From positions 29,182 to 93,181 of the forward strand of contig SWBL01000198.1 in NCBI GenBank assembly GCA_024195585.1: a DNA stretch of 64,000 nt, given 5' to 3'. Each line of letters begins with the position of its first letter. Within the stretch, counting starts at the first letter, position 1. Both the position numbers and the translations under genes were made by a program. Below the pieces are notes generated by a model. It searched no databases. It was not told the origin of the DNA and saw only the letters and a list, made by a program, of their open reading frames with translations. Positions 34,166-45,665 of the stretch are shown piece after piece. This DNA comes from Aureobasidium sp. EXF-3400. Its lineage: Eukaryota > Ascomycota > Dothideomycetes > Dothideales > Saccotheciaceae.

Positions 34166-34885
34166 TCAAATCCCATCCTCGGCTGTTATAACTCTCTTCG
34201 CAACAACCAACCCATCATTCCCCTCTTTCAACCTCTGCACCAACTCCTCGCCAGCAATCTCCAACTCCTCTTTCCCGACAGGAGCCAAAGCATCCAAGAT
34301 AAACAACGCAGCCGTAGTCTGATCCGACAACTGCGTCCTAACACACTGCCTCCAATTCCAATTCCTGCAAGTAACACCTCCATCATCACACCAGACCACC
34401 TCTCCAACCTCTGGCTTCTCATCTCCACTCTTCGTCTCAAACTTTTCCTCTCCAGTCGCGCGAATCAACCGCGGTACACCCACATAAGCATCCAAGTCCT
34501 CTCCTCCCAGACAAATATTGTGAGAAACAGAGATGGCATTGTAAATATCTGTCAAGCGGTTGACTCGAGGTAATCCTCCGGCTACAGCTCGTCGTGTCAA
34601 TGCTTCAATAGAACTCTGGTATTTTTTGGGTTTGGCGCCAAAGGATTTGTAGGTCTCGCGCCATGCTTTGATTTCTGGGATTTCGGTCACGACGGTGGAA
34701 GAGATGCGGGATTTGGCTGTGGTTTCGGCGGTCTGGAGGAGTTGGGAGGAGGATGAATTGCTGGGGGAGGGTTGGATGCCGTCGATGGCGATGATGAGGG
34801 CGAGGTAGTCGGGTCGTAGCTCAAAGACGTTTTTGGCTACGGTTGCGCCGTCGACTATCTTTTGTAGTTCCGCGAGGGAACGCAT
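34166..34885 (-). CDS. B3/B4 tRNA-binding-domain protein
   Basis: 239 aa, intronless, start ATG 34885. The central part (KAWRETYKSFGAKPKKYQSSIEALTRRA, seen as WRETYKSFGAKPKKYQSSIE) followed by LPRVNRLTDIYNAISV and GGEDLDAY is the hallmark of the B3/B4 fold of the phenylalanyl-tRNA synthetase beta chain. Stand-alone versions occur in bacteria and fungi and may edit or bind tRNA or amino acids. The CRNWNWRQCVRTQ and QTTAALFILDALAPV segments complete the domain. There is no catalytic synthetase core, so it is not an aminoacyl-tRNA synthetase. Precise function unknown. Confidence 0.87.
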   Translation of the reverse strand: MRSLAELQKIVDGATVAKNVFELRPDYLALIIAIDGIQPSPSNSSSSQLLQTAETTAKSRISSTVVTEIPEIKAWRETYKSFGAKPKKYQSSIEALTRRAVAGGLPRVNRLTDIYNAISVSHNICLGGEDLDAYVGVPRLIRATGEEKFETKSGDEKPEVGEVVWCDDGGVTCRNWNWRQCVRTQLSDQTTAALFILDALAPVGKEELEIAGEELVQRLKEGNDGLVVAKRVITAEDGI

Positions 34886-35681
34886 AATTGAGATTCAATT
34901 GAAAAGCTGGTGGAAAAAAAAGATGCCGAGAGAAAGAGACAGAGCTGGTGATCGTTGTGTTCCATTGTCGTGATGGCTTTGGAGTATATATACATGGAAG
35001 CTCGGACCTTATTTGTCAAATGTCAACCAAAGGGCGTGAGAGTCAAGAATGTCATCGTGAAAGAAGGTGCGAGTTGTTTCGGACTTGCCTTGACTTGTTG
35101 ATCGTAGTTGCCTCTAGTCAATGGAGAAGTTTTGTCCCTTCGCAATCGCTCGAACCCGAGATAGAGTCATCTGCACATGACAGAATACGAAACAATAGAC
35201 TTTGATAGTAGGAACAGCATCTCCCTTGTGTTCATTCTTATATTATCAAGAGCAAACCAGAGGCAGACAAAAAAGAAAAACAAGCTATGAAAAGTTGAAG
35301 AAGAAATGCAACGCTTGCTGGCTGATCCGAGCGAATGTGTCGAGCCGCGCAGCATGGTATAGAGAGAAAATAGTAGCATAAAATGCAAAAATGAAGAGGG
35401 TTCGATGGGAAAAGAAGAATCGAAGAAAACAAGTGACAAGCAGAAAATACGTCCTCGTGTTCTTCTCCCTTTCCCATGAAAGTAACGCCGTGAATGTCGT
35501 CAAACAAAAAATAAACTTCTCTATCGATTTGGGAAGTTTGTGTTGCGGAAGGGACGATTTTGTACCGTTGACTCCACATGCAAGAGGAACAACAGGTCGT
35601 CGTTGAATATGTCTAATATTGTGCAGAAAATGAAGGGTGACAAATGAACTAGGTCATCGCGAGGTGTGCTGAGACACTATG
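34886..35681. other. Intergenic upstream of B3/B4 gene
   Basis: 796 bp holding the B3/B4 gene promoter and the 3' flank of the phosphatase gene. No gene seen. Confidence 0.5.
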
Positions 35682-38099
35682 CTACAGCACATCGAGGATA
35701 TTGCGCTGGATTGGGAAAGCTCCCTTTTGTGGCGGACTTCGCGGATCCTCTTTGCCATTGACGGCGGTAGTCGTGGACCTCTCCGCGTCAGTCGGTTCCC
35801 CTGTGGCAAAGGGGTTCTGGGTGAACTCAAACGCACGTGGTGATGCCAAAGCATCCATGAAATCCGGTTCGTCATGTGTTAGCTCAGCCTCGAGCTTCGA
35901 TTGCATGTTTTGCAATGCTTGTTGCTCGCTCAAGCTAGGCGCACTGATCTTAGGTCGCAAAGTAAGACTTTTCGGCACTTTCTTCTGTGACTTGGGCGCA
36001 CTAGGAGCAAGACGCTGAGGTCTAAGCTGCGGGAGCACAGCTGGACCCATGCCCAATGCACCGAGTAGCGACTCGCGGTCGAACGGAGACTGCGAAAATT
36101 CAGAAGCGCGTGGAGACATCAACCCATACTGATCAGCCGAGTCTGCCTCTTTTGAGGGTCTGAGCGGCGCCATTGCAAACTCGGTAGCTCTTGGAGACAG
36201 CATTGGGGTGATATGTCTTCCGGAATCTTGTCTGATGTGCGATTCAAGGTTTAGTGACTTGGGTCGATCTTTCAATTCCTTCGTGATTTTGGGTTCCAGA
36301 ATGGGATGGTCTTCTGAGATCTGTACCACAGGTACTGTGCGTCCGTTCGGATCCACGTATGCTGCTTCATGGCGGGTAGACTCTTCTGACTTCTTGGCTA
36401 CGGGTTCGTCGTGATCTGAGGGCCAAGTGAGGCCTGAGGGTGCGGAGGAAGGACCCGGGCTGACAGCGAGAAGATCAGGATTGCTCAAGAGCTTCGACTG
36501 TGCTGTATCCGGTGGAAGTGGGGCAGTCTTTGGCGACTTGATCCCGGGCACGCTGCTACCATCGTAGGATGCTGGGCGTCCTGTCTCGGTGAAACCAAAT
36601 GGAGGAGAGTTCGGGCTCAAACCGCGCGTGTTGCCAAACCTGCTCTGAGGCCTTTGCAGAGTTGATCGGAACTCTTGCAGTTGCATAATCAAGTTCATGT
36701 TTGGTCCAATCCACCTGCTTCGTTTCTTTACATCATCGTATGCTTCTTGAACGCTCATCGAGGGGTTTTTGTATAGAACATAAGCCACAACCAGTGTTGC
36801 TGATCTGCTCACACCACACTGACAGTGGATCAGAACACGTTTTCCAAGCTGAATACGCTCATCGATAACCTTGACCAGGCGGACGAGGTCAGGGACAATG
36901 TCAGTGTTGTGCTCCCAAGGAATATGGATGTACTCGGGTTCCGGTTTCGTGGACTTTTTCGACTGTGGCGCAGAAGTGATATCTTTGAGGAACAAGTTTC
37001 CCTTGGGCGTGGTTGGTGATGATTCGTAGACCGGGCTCAAGTTTTCCCGGCCTAAGCTGTTTTGAGAGGTCAAGAGATTGCGTTTTGGGGCGTACTGAAT
37101 ACCGCCACCACCATCGAGACGCAGCTCAGGGCCAGAAGGTTGGAAGGTTGCGAAATCGAAAGGATTCTTTACTTCGCTAGCAACATTCAGGATGACATCG
37201 TAACGAGAAGCCTGTTCAGCAGTGGGTTCCAGATAGAGGTCCAAATAACGGCCGTATACACAGATAGGCCCGTCAGGGTAAGCTTCAGGTTTCTCCTCTT
37301 TCGATTGGGGTACATCGAAGTTTTGATCCGAATCGTTGGTCTTGAGGGGCGCGCGCATGTGTAGAGGTAACGCAAACTCTTTCTGTTCTTGATGTGCTTC
37401 TAGCGATGGTTCCTCGCGAATCTCCTCGGCAATGTGTAGAGGCAGAGAGGGTGACGACTGGAAGTGGCGAAGCACATTGGGTCGAGCGAATGATGGCGTC
37501 GGCGGTACAGCGGCACGTCCGTTCTGAGGCAGTGCCTTGGTGTTGGCTGGTGTCAAGATGGTCAGGCCGAGAGTCTTGCTAGAGCGTCTCTTGGTAAGAC
37601 TGGGAGGCTTGGAGAAGGATTGGCCAAGACTGTCCGAATTTGTTGTGCTCCCAAGTGACGACGACATGGGCAACGATGTTGTGGATGCGGCTCTGGACAT
37701 AACAAAAGCACCTGATGTATTGACAGCAAGATTCTTGAGATTTCTTCCTTTTCGGCCAGGGGTGGTAGATCGTTGCAACTCGAAGAAGGGCTGTGATGAA
37801 TGCATCATGGCATTGTCTGAAGTATGCGGTCTGATCATGCCGAATGAAGAGGGATAAGGTTTCCCTAACGGTGACTCTGGCGAGGAACCTGGAGACATTT
37901 CTGTAGCAGATGAATCGTCGATTATGGATGCGGTTGTTGTGGGAGAAGAATCCGCTGAGGTCGATGCAGATGTCGACACACTCTCTTTATGCTGGTGATA
38001 CGACTCGAATGGCTTCTGTAAAGTTGTACCTGCTCGCGAGACATCACCGCCTGGTAGCGGTTTGCTCGTGCCCACAGGTCCGTGGAAGTCGCTAATCAT
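35682..38099 (-). CDS. Dual-specificity MAP kinase phosphatase, Msg5-like
   Basis: 805 aa, intronless. Start is ATG 38099 (MISDFHGPVG); codons upstream are open but contain no ATG. It dephosphorylates Thr and Tyr of MAP kinases in the family. The catalytic domain lies at about 285-480: ICVYGRYLDLYLEPTAEQAS, then IHIPWEHNTDI and HCQCGVSRSA (H425, nucleophile C426, R432), ending NMNLIMQLQEFRSTL. An insertion of about 80 residues rich in Ser/Pro separates the two halves of the domain, as in fungal Msg5 relatives. The N-terminal 280 residues are disordered with many SP/TP sites. The C-terminal tail has three copies of a SPRAxEFxxxPF/L motif. The gene is divergent from the unknown gene at 40417 across 2.3 kb. 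Confidence 0.92.
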   Translation of the reverse strand: MISDFHGPVGTSKPLPGGDVSRAGTTLQKPFESYHQHKESVSTSASTSADSSPTTTASIIDDSSATEMSPGSSPESPLGKPYPSSFGMIRPHTSDNAMMHSSQPFFELQRSTTPGRKGRNLKNLAVNTSGAFVMSRAASTTSLPMSSSLGSTTNSDSLGQSFSKPPSLTKRRSSKTLGLTILTPANTKALPQNGRAAVPPTPSFARPNVLRHFQSSPSLPLHIAEEIREEPSLEAHQEQKEFALPLHMRAPLKTNDSDQNFDVPQSKEEKPEAYPDGPICVYGRYLDLYLEPTAEQASRYDVILNVASEVKNPFDFATFQPSGPELRLDGGGGIQYAPKRNLLTSQNSLGRENLSPVYESSPTTPKGNLFLKDITSAPQSKKSTKPEPEYIHIPWEHNTDIVPDLVRLVKVIDERIQLGKRVLIHCQCGVSRSATLVVAYVLYKNPSMSVQEAYDDVKKRSRWIGPNMNLIMQLQEFRSTLQRPQSRFGNTRGLSPNSPPFGFTETGRPASYDGSSVPGIKSPKTAPLPPDTAQSKLLSNPDLLAVSPGPSSAPSGLTWPSDHDEPVAKKSEESTRHEAAYVDPNGRTVPVVQISEDHPILEPKITKELKDRPKSLNLESHIRQDSGRHITPMLSPRATEFAMAPLRPSKEADSADQYGLMSPRASEFSQSPFDRESLLGALGMGPAVLPQLRPQRLAPSAPKSQKKVPKSLTLRPKISAPSLSEQQALQNMQSKLEAELTHDEPDFMDALASPRAFEFTQNPFATGEPTDAERSTTTAVNGKEDPRSPPQKGAFPIQRNILDVL

Positions 38100-40416
38100 C
38101 GCAATGCCACACAGCCTAGTTGCTGATCGGGGGAGCAGAGTCGATGAATATGTGTGTTCAATGTCCAGAAGAGCTAAGGTTGAGTGTTCTGTATGGTGGT
38201 TAGATGTGTGGTCTGTTTGTGCTGCGATTGAGATCGTCAGGGTCCAGAACAAGAGCGATCTTACAAAAACAATTGTCGGGCCTTCGCCGGGAAGGCACTC
38301 TGCAAATTGACAGAGGTAGGCAAGGGTCGATAAGTGGGTGTAAGATGGTAAAGGAGGGAAAGGTCGCCAGCAATGGTTCAGCGGACAAATGAGAGCAAAC
38401 TATTAGAAGCAAGATTGGCACTATAAAGCCATTTCTCGAAGAAGTAATCGGCGAGTCCGAGCAGGCGGCGAGTCGACGGTATGGGTACCCGTGAATCTGG
38501 ACGAAAAGTATGTCAAGATAGGATGGATGGAAGCCTGGTTGGTCGGGCGAGATATGTTAGCAGGGCGCTTCACAAAATCCACATGCGTGGTTGGCCAATC
38601 ATAATATGTAGCGGCCTGTAGCCGCGCTGGGGTCATGCAGTAAGTGCAGTAGCGCCCGAAACTCATTGTGACAGAGAACAGCAGCACTTGGACGAACCTG
38701 AGGGAAGCGTGGATGGATATACATACCAGGTCTTGGGAGGTCGAGTCCAGTCGGCGTAGAAGAGGTAAGAGGCTAGATCCAATGTCTGTACAGGTCGTAG
38801 ACTTGTCTTGGTCAGCACAGGGGGCTGTTGTTTTTATTCGACTCGGATTGTGATATTAAAGGACTGCACGAGGAGCAGTTTGGCGGATGGAAAGGAAAAG
38901 AGTCGGTTGTGAACAACGCGCCGGCAGTTATTGTCTTTCTCGCGGAAGCTGCAATTTGATGCGAAACCGTACTGGCTAACGGCGGTGGGTCGCGGGGAGA
39001 TAGGAGAGTCGAGGTGGCAGCAGTGTCGATATAGAGTCGAGATCGAGTGTCGAGGGTCGAATGGGTATGCTGAGGGCGAGAGCAGTGCAGGAGGAAGGTG
39101 CGAACAAAGAAGACAGGCTATAGGCTACGAGTCCGGGCGCGGTTGTTCTGGGTGTCGGAACTTTGTTGCGCGAGCGTTCGTTAATTATCGGGGACAAAGG
39201 GCAGCACTCTTGGTCAAAGGAGAAGCAGAAAGGGACAAAGAGAACAGGAACAGGAACCGGCCAATATCGACCTGCGCGCGCTTGAGAGAGAGGAGAGATC
39301 AGGACCGGGCAGACACAAACGGTTTGGGACGCTTCTGTGGAATGGACGCCAAGGGTGCAGTGGATGAGGTGCTATTTTTAGGCCCCACCTGGTCAGTGGT
39401 TGTTGTGCGCGCGCTAGGTTTCAAAGTGTCGAGTACTTTTGCAGCTCGTCAAGTGCTTGAAACCGCCAAATGAATTCTTGCAATCTATCTTCAATGACGA
39501 CTGAGCCGATTGCCGCAAACAGCGGCACTGTATTGATTAGGCAGAGGAGCAAGATAATAAGGATGAGCTGGGAGCCGTCTCGTGTACCCGCGTAACGAGT
39601 TAGATCAACGGCAGCGTAGATGTATTTCTAATTCGACACGAGGCTTGCGGGCAAGTCGCCGAGGCTCTTTGAGCTTGCCATGGCCATGATGTGAGTCGTG
39701 AGCCAACGGTAGGTAACCAGCGTACCGGTCGCACCAGATTGCTTTTTCTTAACTACTCGTTAAGGACAACTGCCTTTTCTTACTAGGATGCTGCAGGGCA
39801 TAACCATATGCGGATCTGCGACAGCAAACAGCTGTCGGCGTGTCAGGGCTCAGACACTCGATGGCATTTGGAGTCCCTAAGCGAGATGCGCGTTTGAGAT
39901 GTGTGATATAAGAACAATAGGTCTCTGTTGCTATGGCAGGAATAGGGCAGATCGAGTCTGAGCACGGGTTTCCGAGGCTGGCAGCATCTTGATTGATAAA
40001 TGTTAGGTTGTGGCTGGTTGATGGTTTGCGAAGGCTGGCGCGGATGGAAGGGCGGGTGGTGGGCGTCCATACTTGACAGCGGCTCTCAGCGCGTCTGAAA
40101 CCATGACCATAATAGTCGACTGTTAGACACGCCATCCTCGTCGCTGCTACTGCTGTCGCTGCTATCCACCACCGTCGCGCCTTACTAGCGTCCTAGTCAC
40201 CCCGTGCCCAATCGCTACCGCCTTTCGACAAGCCTTTGCGTCTACTGTCTATCGATTGCGCGCGTCGCGACTTTGTCCCTGGAAGAACCTGCGCACAAAG
40301 AATAGGGAAAACAGGGAGGAACCAAACACACGTCCCAGACGCAATTCAGGCGGGCAGCCTCCACAGAAAAACAACGAGCGCGCAGAAGAATGCTCCTATG
40401 ATCACGTCGTCTGGAA
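38100..40416. other. Long divergent intergenic region
   Basis: 2.3 kb between the Msg5-like gene (minus) and the unknown gene at 40417 (plus). No gene recognised; open stretches on either strand lack domains and good splice chains. Probably a long leader for the phosphatase gene, which may include an untranslated intron. Confidence 0.5.
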
Positions 40417-42271
40417 ATGTCGACTAGCGAACATGACAGCGGAAGCCAAACTAGGAGGGTGAGTGTTTCCAGGATGCGCCAGAAGGTCAATCCCTCGGAC
40501 GATCTGTTTTTGAGCCTCGCCATGGACGGCCCCGATCCAACACATGGCAAAGGTATGCCCACACTCGTAGGAACTGCCCTCGGTCCACGCTTATGCAGTC
40601 CCAGTGCCCCTGCGCAAGCCATTGAACGTGCGAGAACGCGCTCCCTCCAACGAGAGTCTCAATGCCTCCAGACTGGCCGAGTTGCGTGCCCAACATTCGC
40701 CCACCCCTGCCCACCTTGACCATAACAACCTTCGTACTCCCTCGCTGCGTGCCTCTATGCGCAAGCCTCGCTATGCCATCGGAACCACCACATCCTCGTC
40801 CTTCGAGGCTGCTGCCCGCGAGTGGAATGGCTCTTCCGATGTCCTCAAATTCCCTTCCAAACGTCCTACTGGCTCCGCCGTCTCCGATGCCATCCCAAGA
40901 CAGCGTCGCATGTACCGTGTCGGAAAAGCATATGAGCCCTTGACTAGCTCTCGTAATCTGTCCAGTCTCTCTGATCGTCTTGCTCAAGGCCTCGTCACAC
41001 CCACCATGTCTCCAGCCCCGACTGCTCGGAAAGGCTCAAACGCAGAAAGTGAATCAGTAGATTCTGTCAATGCCCCTTCTACCGTGTGGGACGAACTTGA
41101 CGATCTCAAATCTCGTATTCGTAGTCTTGAGATTGGGGGCAAGGCTTCACCCTCGAGTGCAAACCCTACGAATCAGTCCTTTGAACGCCCTCGTACAGCA
41201 ACAACCGCACCGACTACTATTTCCTCTTCGCCCAAGCATGCCCGAAAACAAAGCAGTCTGCCGACCGACGCCAATGCCTCTGGAACGTCTACAGCTAATC
41301 TGCACCCTCTTCTACACAGTGCCCTCGGAAAGGCGAAGAACGTACTCAATCCACAGCTTTACCAATCTCTCGAGGCAACCGCTTCTGACGCTCTGGCGCT
41401 TGCAGCCATGACAGGCAGTGGTGCACCTCAAGGCGCCGCGTTCTCGGCTGCTTCCATGATCAATGGCGCTGCCGTCTCGGATAGACACATCAGGAGAAAA
41501 GCCGATAATATGTGTAGGAATCTTACCGATCTCTGCATCGCGTTATGTGAGGGCAAGTCGGACCTTACGAGCCCTACTGTCAAGCCCCCTTCAATGAGTG
41601 TATCCCACACGCAAGCCGAGACGCCCTCGTCGCGTTACGCTCGTAGATCGAGTATCGGCTTGCAAGATCTTCAACTCAGGACTGAGCCGCCTAGATCCGT
41701 GAGCCGTCTCGATAGCCGGAGGAGTAGTCTACTTGGCCTAGGATTGGGCAACACGATCAGCACTAGTCCACTCGAAGCCAACGATCAATATCACGGTCAG
41801 GAACTGTCACCCAGTCACGATCAGACCGATTATGCCGCTCGTTATAACCGCCCTGGAACTAGTATGCAGAGATACTCTCAGGTCGAAGACGATGCTACTC
41901 AGGAGATACCTTCTCGCGCTCCTTCTCGTGCCATGACGGACATGGGCCATATGAGACAGTCGTCAACACGCAGATCAGATTTCGTTGGTGGTGTACAACA
42001 CTCCCCTGGCTTGCGAGAGACTCTGGCAGCTCGACGCGCGAACGCAGCACCAGGGGAGGGTAGTCAATACGGGTCAACGTCTTCCCATTCAGAGGCAGCG
42101 AGACGCATTTTGGAGCGCCGTGCTGCTATTCAGCTTGAAGAGAGTCAGTACGTGCCTAAGAGGCGCCGCATCGCAAGTTTGACACAATACTCGCCATTGA
42201 GCCCTCGAATTGGAAGCGAACCCACCCGTACGAGCAGTCTTTCGAGAAGACGCAACCTCATCGTGGAATAA
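40417..42271 (+). CDS. Hypothetical conserved serine-rich protein
   Basis: 602 aa from exons 40417-40552 and 40599-42271. The 46 nt intron joins THGK to VPVPLRKPLNVRER, a junction that keeps frame and gives a sensible protein; its branch site is not canonical. No named domain recognised. The N-terminus SRMRQKVNPSDDLFLSLA looks like a conserved short motif, WDELDDLKSRIRSLEIG (about residue 200) is a predicted coiled coil, and ADNMCRNLTDLCIALCEG (about 340) is an ordered helical segment. The rest is Ser/Arg-rich with SP sites, including several RRSS/RSS patterns. Likely a cytoskeletal or polarity scaffold, but this is a guess. Confidence 0.82.
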
Positions 42272-42778
42272 TGAATTCATGGTTCTCTACGACTTTTTTT
42301 CTCTTTCTTGTTCTTTTCTAGATAGACACACATACATAGGGCTTGGACTGCTTTTTGCGCCAGCAAGGCTGCGTCTCATGTAAAACTTTCAACTAGCCAC
42401 GAACAGATGGCTACCTTTCTTGCATCCAGTATTCTTCAGAATTTTGTGACACGTCAGAAGTTGCCGATTCGTGAGTTCTCAAATGCCAGTGTGCCACAGC
42501 GGACCTCCAAGATGATGAGCGACCAGCCCAGATTTCTTGGTGGCTGAGCGTAGTGTGACGCACCACAACCCACGTCACTGTGCATGGAGCGGCAGAGCAT
42601 GTGAAAGAGTTGGTATCAGTTTGCATGGGTGTGTGATCGATCTCGAGACCTGTGATACAAGAACAGAAAACATCTCGACTCTTGCCTTTTCCCTGCCTCA
42701 GTCACTTTTCACCTCATCGCACTTTATAAGCAAATACCAGTTTTTCAGACCAAACCCACACATCTACAACAACAAAAA
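42272..42778. other. Intergenic before small hydrophilic gene
   Basis: 507 bp; no gene seen apart from the TATA-like element listed separately. Confidence 0.5.
42724..42730 (+). promoter_or_regulatory. TATA-like element
   Basis: Sequence ttataag, about 50 bp before the ATG at 42779, followed by a CA-rich leader and a run of A just before the start. Fits a highly inducible small gene. Confidence 0.45.
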
Positions 42779-43247
42779 ATGGAGTGGACAAAGAAGCAAT
42801 ACAACCAGCAGTACGAGAACTACATGCCTTGGATCGAGGACAATGTTCTTTACTACTTCACCAAGGACAACAAGGCCTCATACGCTACCAAAGGTATGGC
42901 AGACTCACTCGCCGCATGTTGGACTTCCATGCTAACCATATCTTATAGACCAGCTCAGCAAGACCAAGCTTACTGGCAACGAACAAGTCGACAACCTCCA
43001 AGATGGCGTGAACAACCTCGCAGCCGGTCAAGTCGGGCAAGGTGGACTTCTACAACCCGTTGGTGACCATGTCTCCAAGGAGGGCATCAACCGCGCCGAG
43101 AGAGGAGGCAAGGACGACAGCGGTAGCTACGCTGGTGCAATGGGTTCCAGTGCTCAGGCCGGTGCCAGCAAAGTTACCGAGGGCGCAAAGGGCGCAGGCA
43201 GCTACGTGGGAAGCTTCTTCGGCGGCAAGAAGGAGGAGAAGAAGTGA
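42779..43247 (+). CDS. Small hydrophilic Gly-rich protein
   Basis: 137 aa from exons 42779-42893 and 42949-43247 (55 nt intron, GCTAACC branch site). The N-terminal third is aromatic (TKKQYNQQYENYMPWIEDNVLYYFTKDNKASY appears as QYENYMPWIEDNVLYYF and TKDNKASY). The rest is hydrophilic, rich in Gly, Ala, Ser and Lys with LEA-like traits (AGASKVTEGAKGAGSYVGSFFGG), ending KKEEKK. No signal peptide or membrane span. I recognise the style of small fungal stress-induced proteins but no named family. A good TATA box and A-rich start context suggest strong expression. Confidence 0.82.
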
Positions 43248-44005
43248 TCACAGCTGTCGAGTTTGTCTTCTTTTCACGAGTAACACGATGCGATCTTGAT
43301 GGTCCGCTATTTCATTTCTGGGTTTGGGTTTCGGGAGCGGTCAACGGTATACCATAATAGCTTTTGCGGAAACCTTGCTTTCTTCGACTTCATTTCTTGA
43401 TCCACAACTCCAGCCTGCGTCTTCCCGTCCTCTCGCATGCCAAAGTCTGTCATACTGCATGCATGTAACTGTAGAAGTGTTCGGTCCTTCTGACAAACAC
43501 AGTCTTGTCTGGAGATCGGCCGCTCGACACTGTCGCGACACCACTCAAACCCCACGAAACTCGTGCATACTTACACGCCCATCTCTATACCATCGCTTCA
43601 GAAGAGCAGGCGTGACGAAGTCCAAACTGGGTACGAAACAAGGCCACCAGTGGTTGTTTCTTCCTTGCTGTTTGTGCATATCTCGTCTTCCCGTCTCTTG
43701 ATCATTTCCAAGATCCTGAACCAGCCACCTGAATTTTGACGTCAGATTGGGCAAAAGCAAGTATTGCCGAAGCAAGCAGATCGTCTTGCAGATCGTCCAA
43801 TACAGCTCGTCCTCCATGCACAACGATCTCATTGGGAGTTGAAACCGCAGCGGTTTAGGTTTAGTCGTTAAGGTCAGTGGTGGGTAAGGCGTCAGCATGT
43901 CGTCCGAGTCGGCCGCGGTTTCAAACGCGTCTTGTCCTTTGCAACATTTGGATCTTGCGAAGTTATCCCTTCCTTTGCGATCTCAGACGACCGACATCCT
44001 CCATC
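43248..44005. other. Intergenic before lectin gene
   Basis: 758 bp with no recognised gene. Confidence 0.5.
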
Positions 44006-44905
44006 ATGGTACACCTTGACACTCCTGGTCCGGATACGGGCATCTTCACAACGGAAGAAGTGCGACCACGATCGAAGCCTTGCAAGTCAACGTCACGGAT
44101 GGTCTCTTTACCACGCAACCACTACAAGGAGCCGCCGAACCTCGCAGCAGGATTTCGATCACTCGACCTGTCCTGTGAAGCACCAGTCAGAGCGAATCTG
44201 GTCGCCGACAAAATAACCACAGACTCGTTCCGTATAACGCTGGAAACCTGGGGCGAAAGATCGCTGCTCTACTCGGCAAGCGCGACATGGATTGAGCACA
44301 AGGCCTACGCCAAAGACTGCCTGTTCGGCCAATTCGACACACACGATTTACCCGCGAACAGCGCAGCGAGTAAGAGGGGGGCACAACAGGAGAACTCGCG
44401 AGAATTCGTCTTTCCTCAGGCCTTCAAGGACGACTGCGAGGTCATCTGTTGGCTCAACCGAATCGATATGGCCAGTGGCGACCGAAATTACCGTATAAGG
44501 GCTTACGCAACCAACATCACCCGCAAAGGCTTCACGGCACATATCGATACGTGGGGGGACAGCCTTCTGTATGGAGGTGCGATGTGCTGGATCGCCTTTC
44601 CAAAGCGCAAACGCTACGTACAAGCAGGCAGCTTCAGCACAGGAGACGTCAGAAGCTGGAGTAATCCAATCCCTGAGACGAAATCGCAAGTCAAGTTTGA
44701 GGAGGGTGTGTTCAAATCGCATAGACCTGCTCCTACGATTTTGTGCGCCTTGAACTACATTGATATGGCGGGCAACGCAGACTTGCGAGTCTCTGTTGAC
44801 GTAAATGACATCGATACACAAGGATTCGGTTGGTCGTTGAAGACGTTTGCAGATAGTACACTGTACGCTGCTGGTGCAAGCTGGGTAGCTCTTGGTTTCG
44901 CATGA
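44006..44905 (+). CDS. H-type lectin repeat protein
   Basis: 299 aa, intronless, start ATG 44006. After a 55-residue polar N-terminus there are three copies of an H-type lectin-like module. Each ends in a GF/SF-x5-W-x6-LY-x5-W core: DSFRITLETWGERSLLYSAS, KGFTAHIDTWGDSLLYGGAM and QGFGWSLKTFADSTLYAAGA. Copies two and three also have the leading strand (ICWLNRIDM and LCALNYIDM, about 135-146 and 248-258); copy one is shorter. In known members (snail agglutinin, discoidin) this fold trimerises and binds N-acetylgalactosamine or related sugars. No signal peptide is visible, so a cytosolic lectin is likely, as for many fungal lectins. Sugar specificity unknown. Confidence 0.83.
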   Translation: MVHLDTPGPDTGIFTTEEVRPRSKPCKSTSRMVSLPRNHYKEPPNLAAGFRSLDLSCEAPVRANLVADKITTDSFRITLETWGERSLLYSASATWIEHKAYAKDCLFGQFDTHDLPANSAASKRGAQQENSREFVFPQAFKDDCEVICWLNRIDMASGDRNYRIRAYATNITRKGFTAHIDTWGDSLLYGGAMCWIAFPKRKRYVQAGSFSTGDVRSWSNPIPETKSQVKFEEGVFKSHRPAPTILCALNYIDMAGNADLRVSVDVNDIDTQGFGWSLKTFADSTLYAAGASWVALGFA

Positions 44906-45665
44906 GCAGGTGGCAGTGTATGAGATCGAGATCGTTGGATGCGAACTGAGGCTGAAGCCGTGACGAGCTGAAGCCGCGCTCAGTGAAGTGAGAGCGATGA
45001 GATTGAATTTGTTGGGCAGTTCATGCAAGTCACTAATATTGTATAATACCTTGTAAGTAGTTGCTGCGGTAGAACAGGACATGGTTCGTTAACGGAAACA
45101 AACAGATTTATTCAGGTGCAGCACAACCTTCACTCAACGTGTGCTCTGTAGCTTTTCAAAGTTATTCTCCTGTCATGTTCCCCTTTCTGATTCACGTCTG
45201 TGTCTCTCGTGAGGTGACAGCCGTGGGGGAGGGGCCATGAGGTCAAACCAGGGGCAGTGTAACGAACATGGCAAGGCAGAAGCACGCAAACGACCTAAAC
45301 CAGCTTGTGATGTTTCTTGCTCCAGTCATCTTCGCCGCGACCGAAATGTGATCTCATCGACGAGGAGTGGATTCTGATTTGCTGAGGCTGTTCGGCTGAC
45401 CGATTTGCAGCCAATGAGTGAATGGCCAGCCTTGGTGGACCTTCACTTTCGATTACATCGGCATTACCTTTTATTGTCACACTCGACTAGCAGCATCCTG
45501 TTATTGTCGGTTTACTTATTCACGCAAAAGCATATAATGCGCGCTCCAGCTTCCTTCTTACCTTTTACCACTTCATTCGTTGTTTGAACAGTCCGAGCAT
45601 TGATCCACCATTCACCACACGCCAACGCTTGCTATCACGTACCACATTTTTGAGTCACAAAGCCA
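44906..45665. other. Intergenic after lectin gene
   Basis: 760 bp with no recognised gene. Confidence 0.5.

Noticed and set aside
38931..39473. 180-codon plus-strand frame upstream of the phosphatase gene
   Set aside because: Arg/Gly-rich with no family match; sits in the likely leader of the Msg5-like gene.
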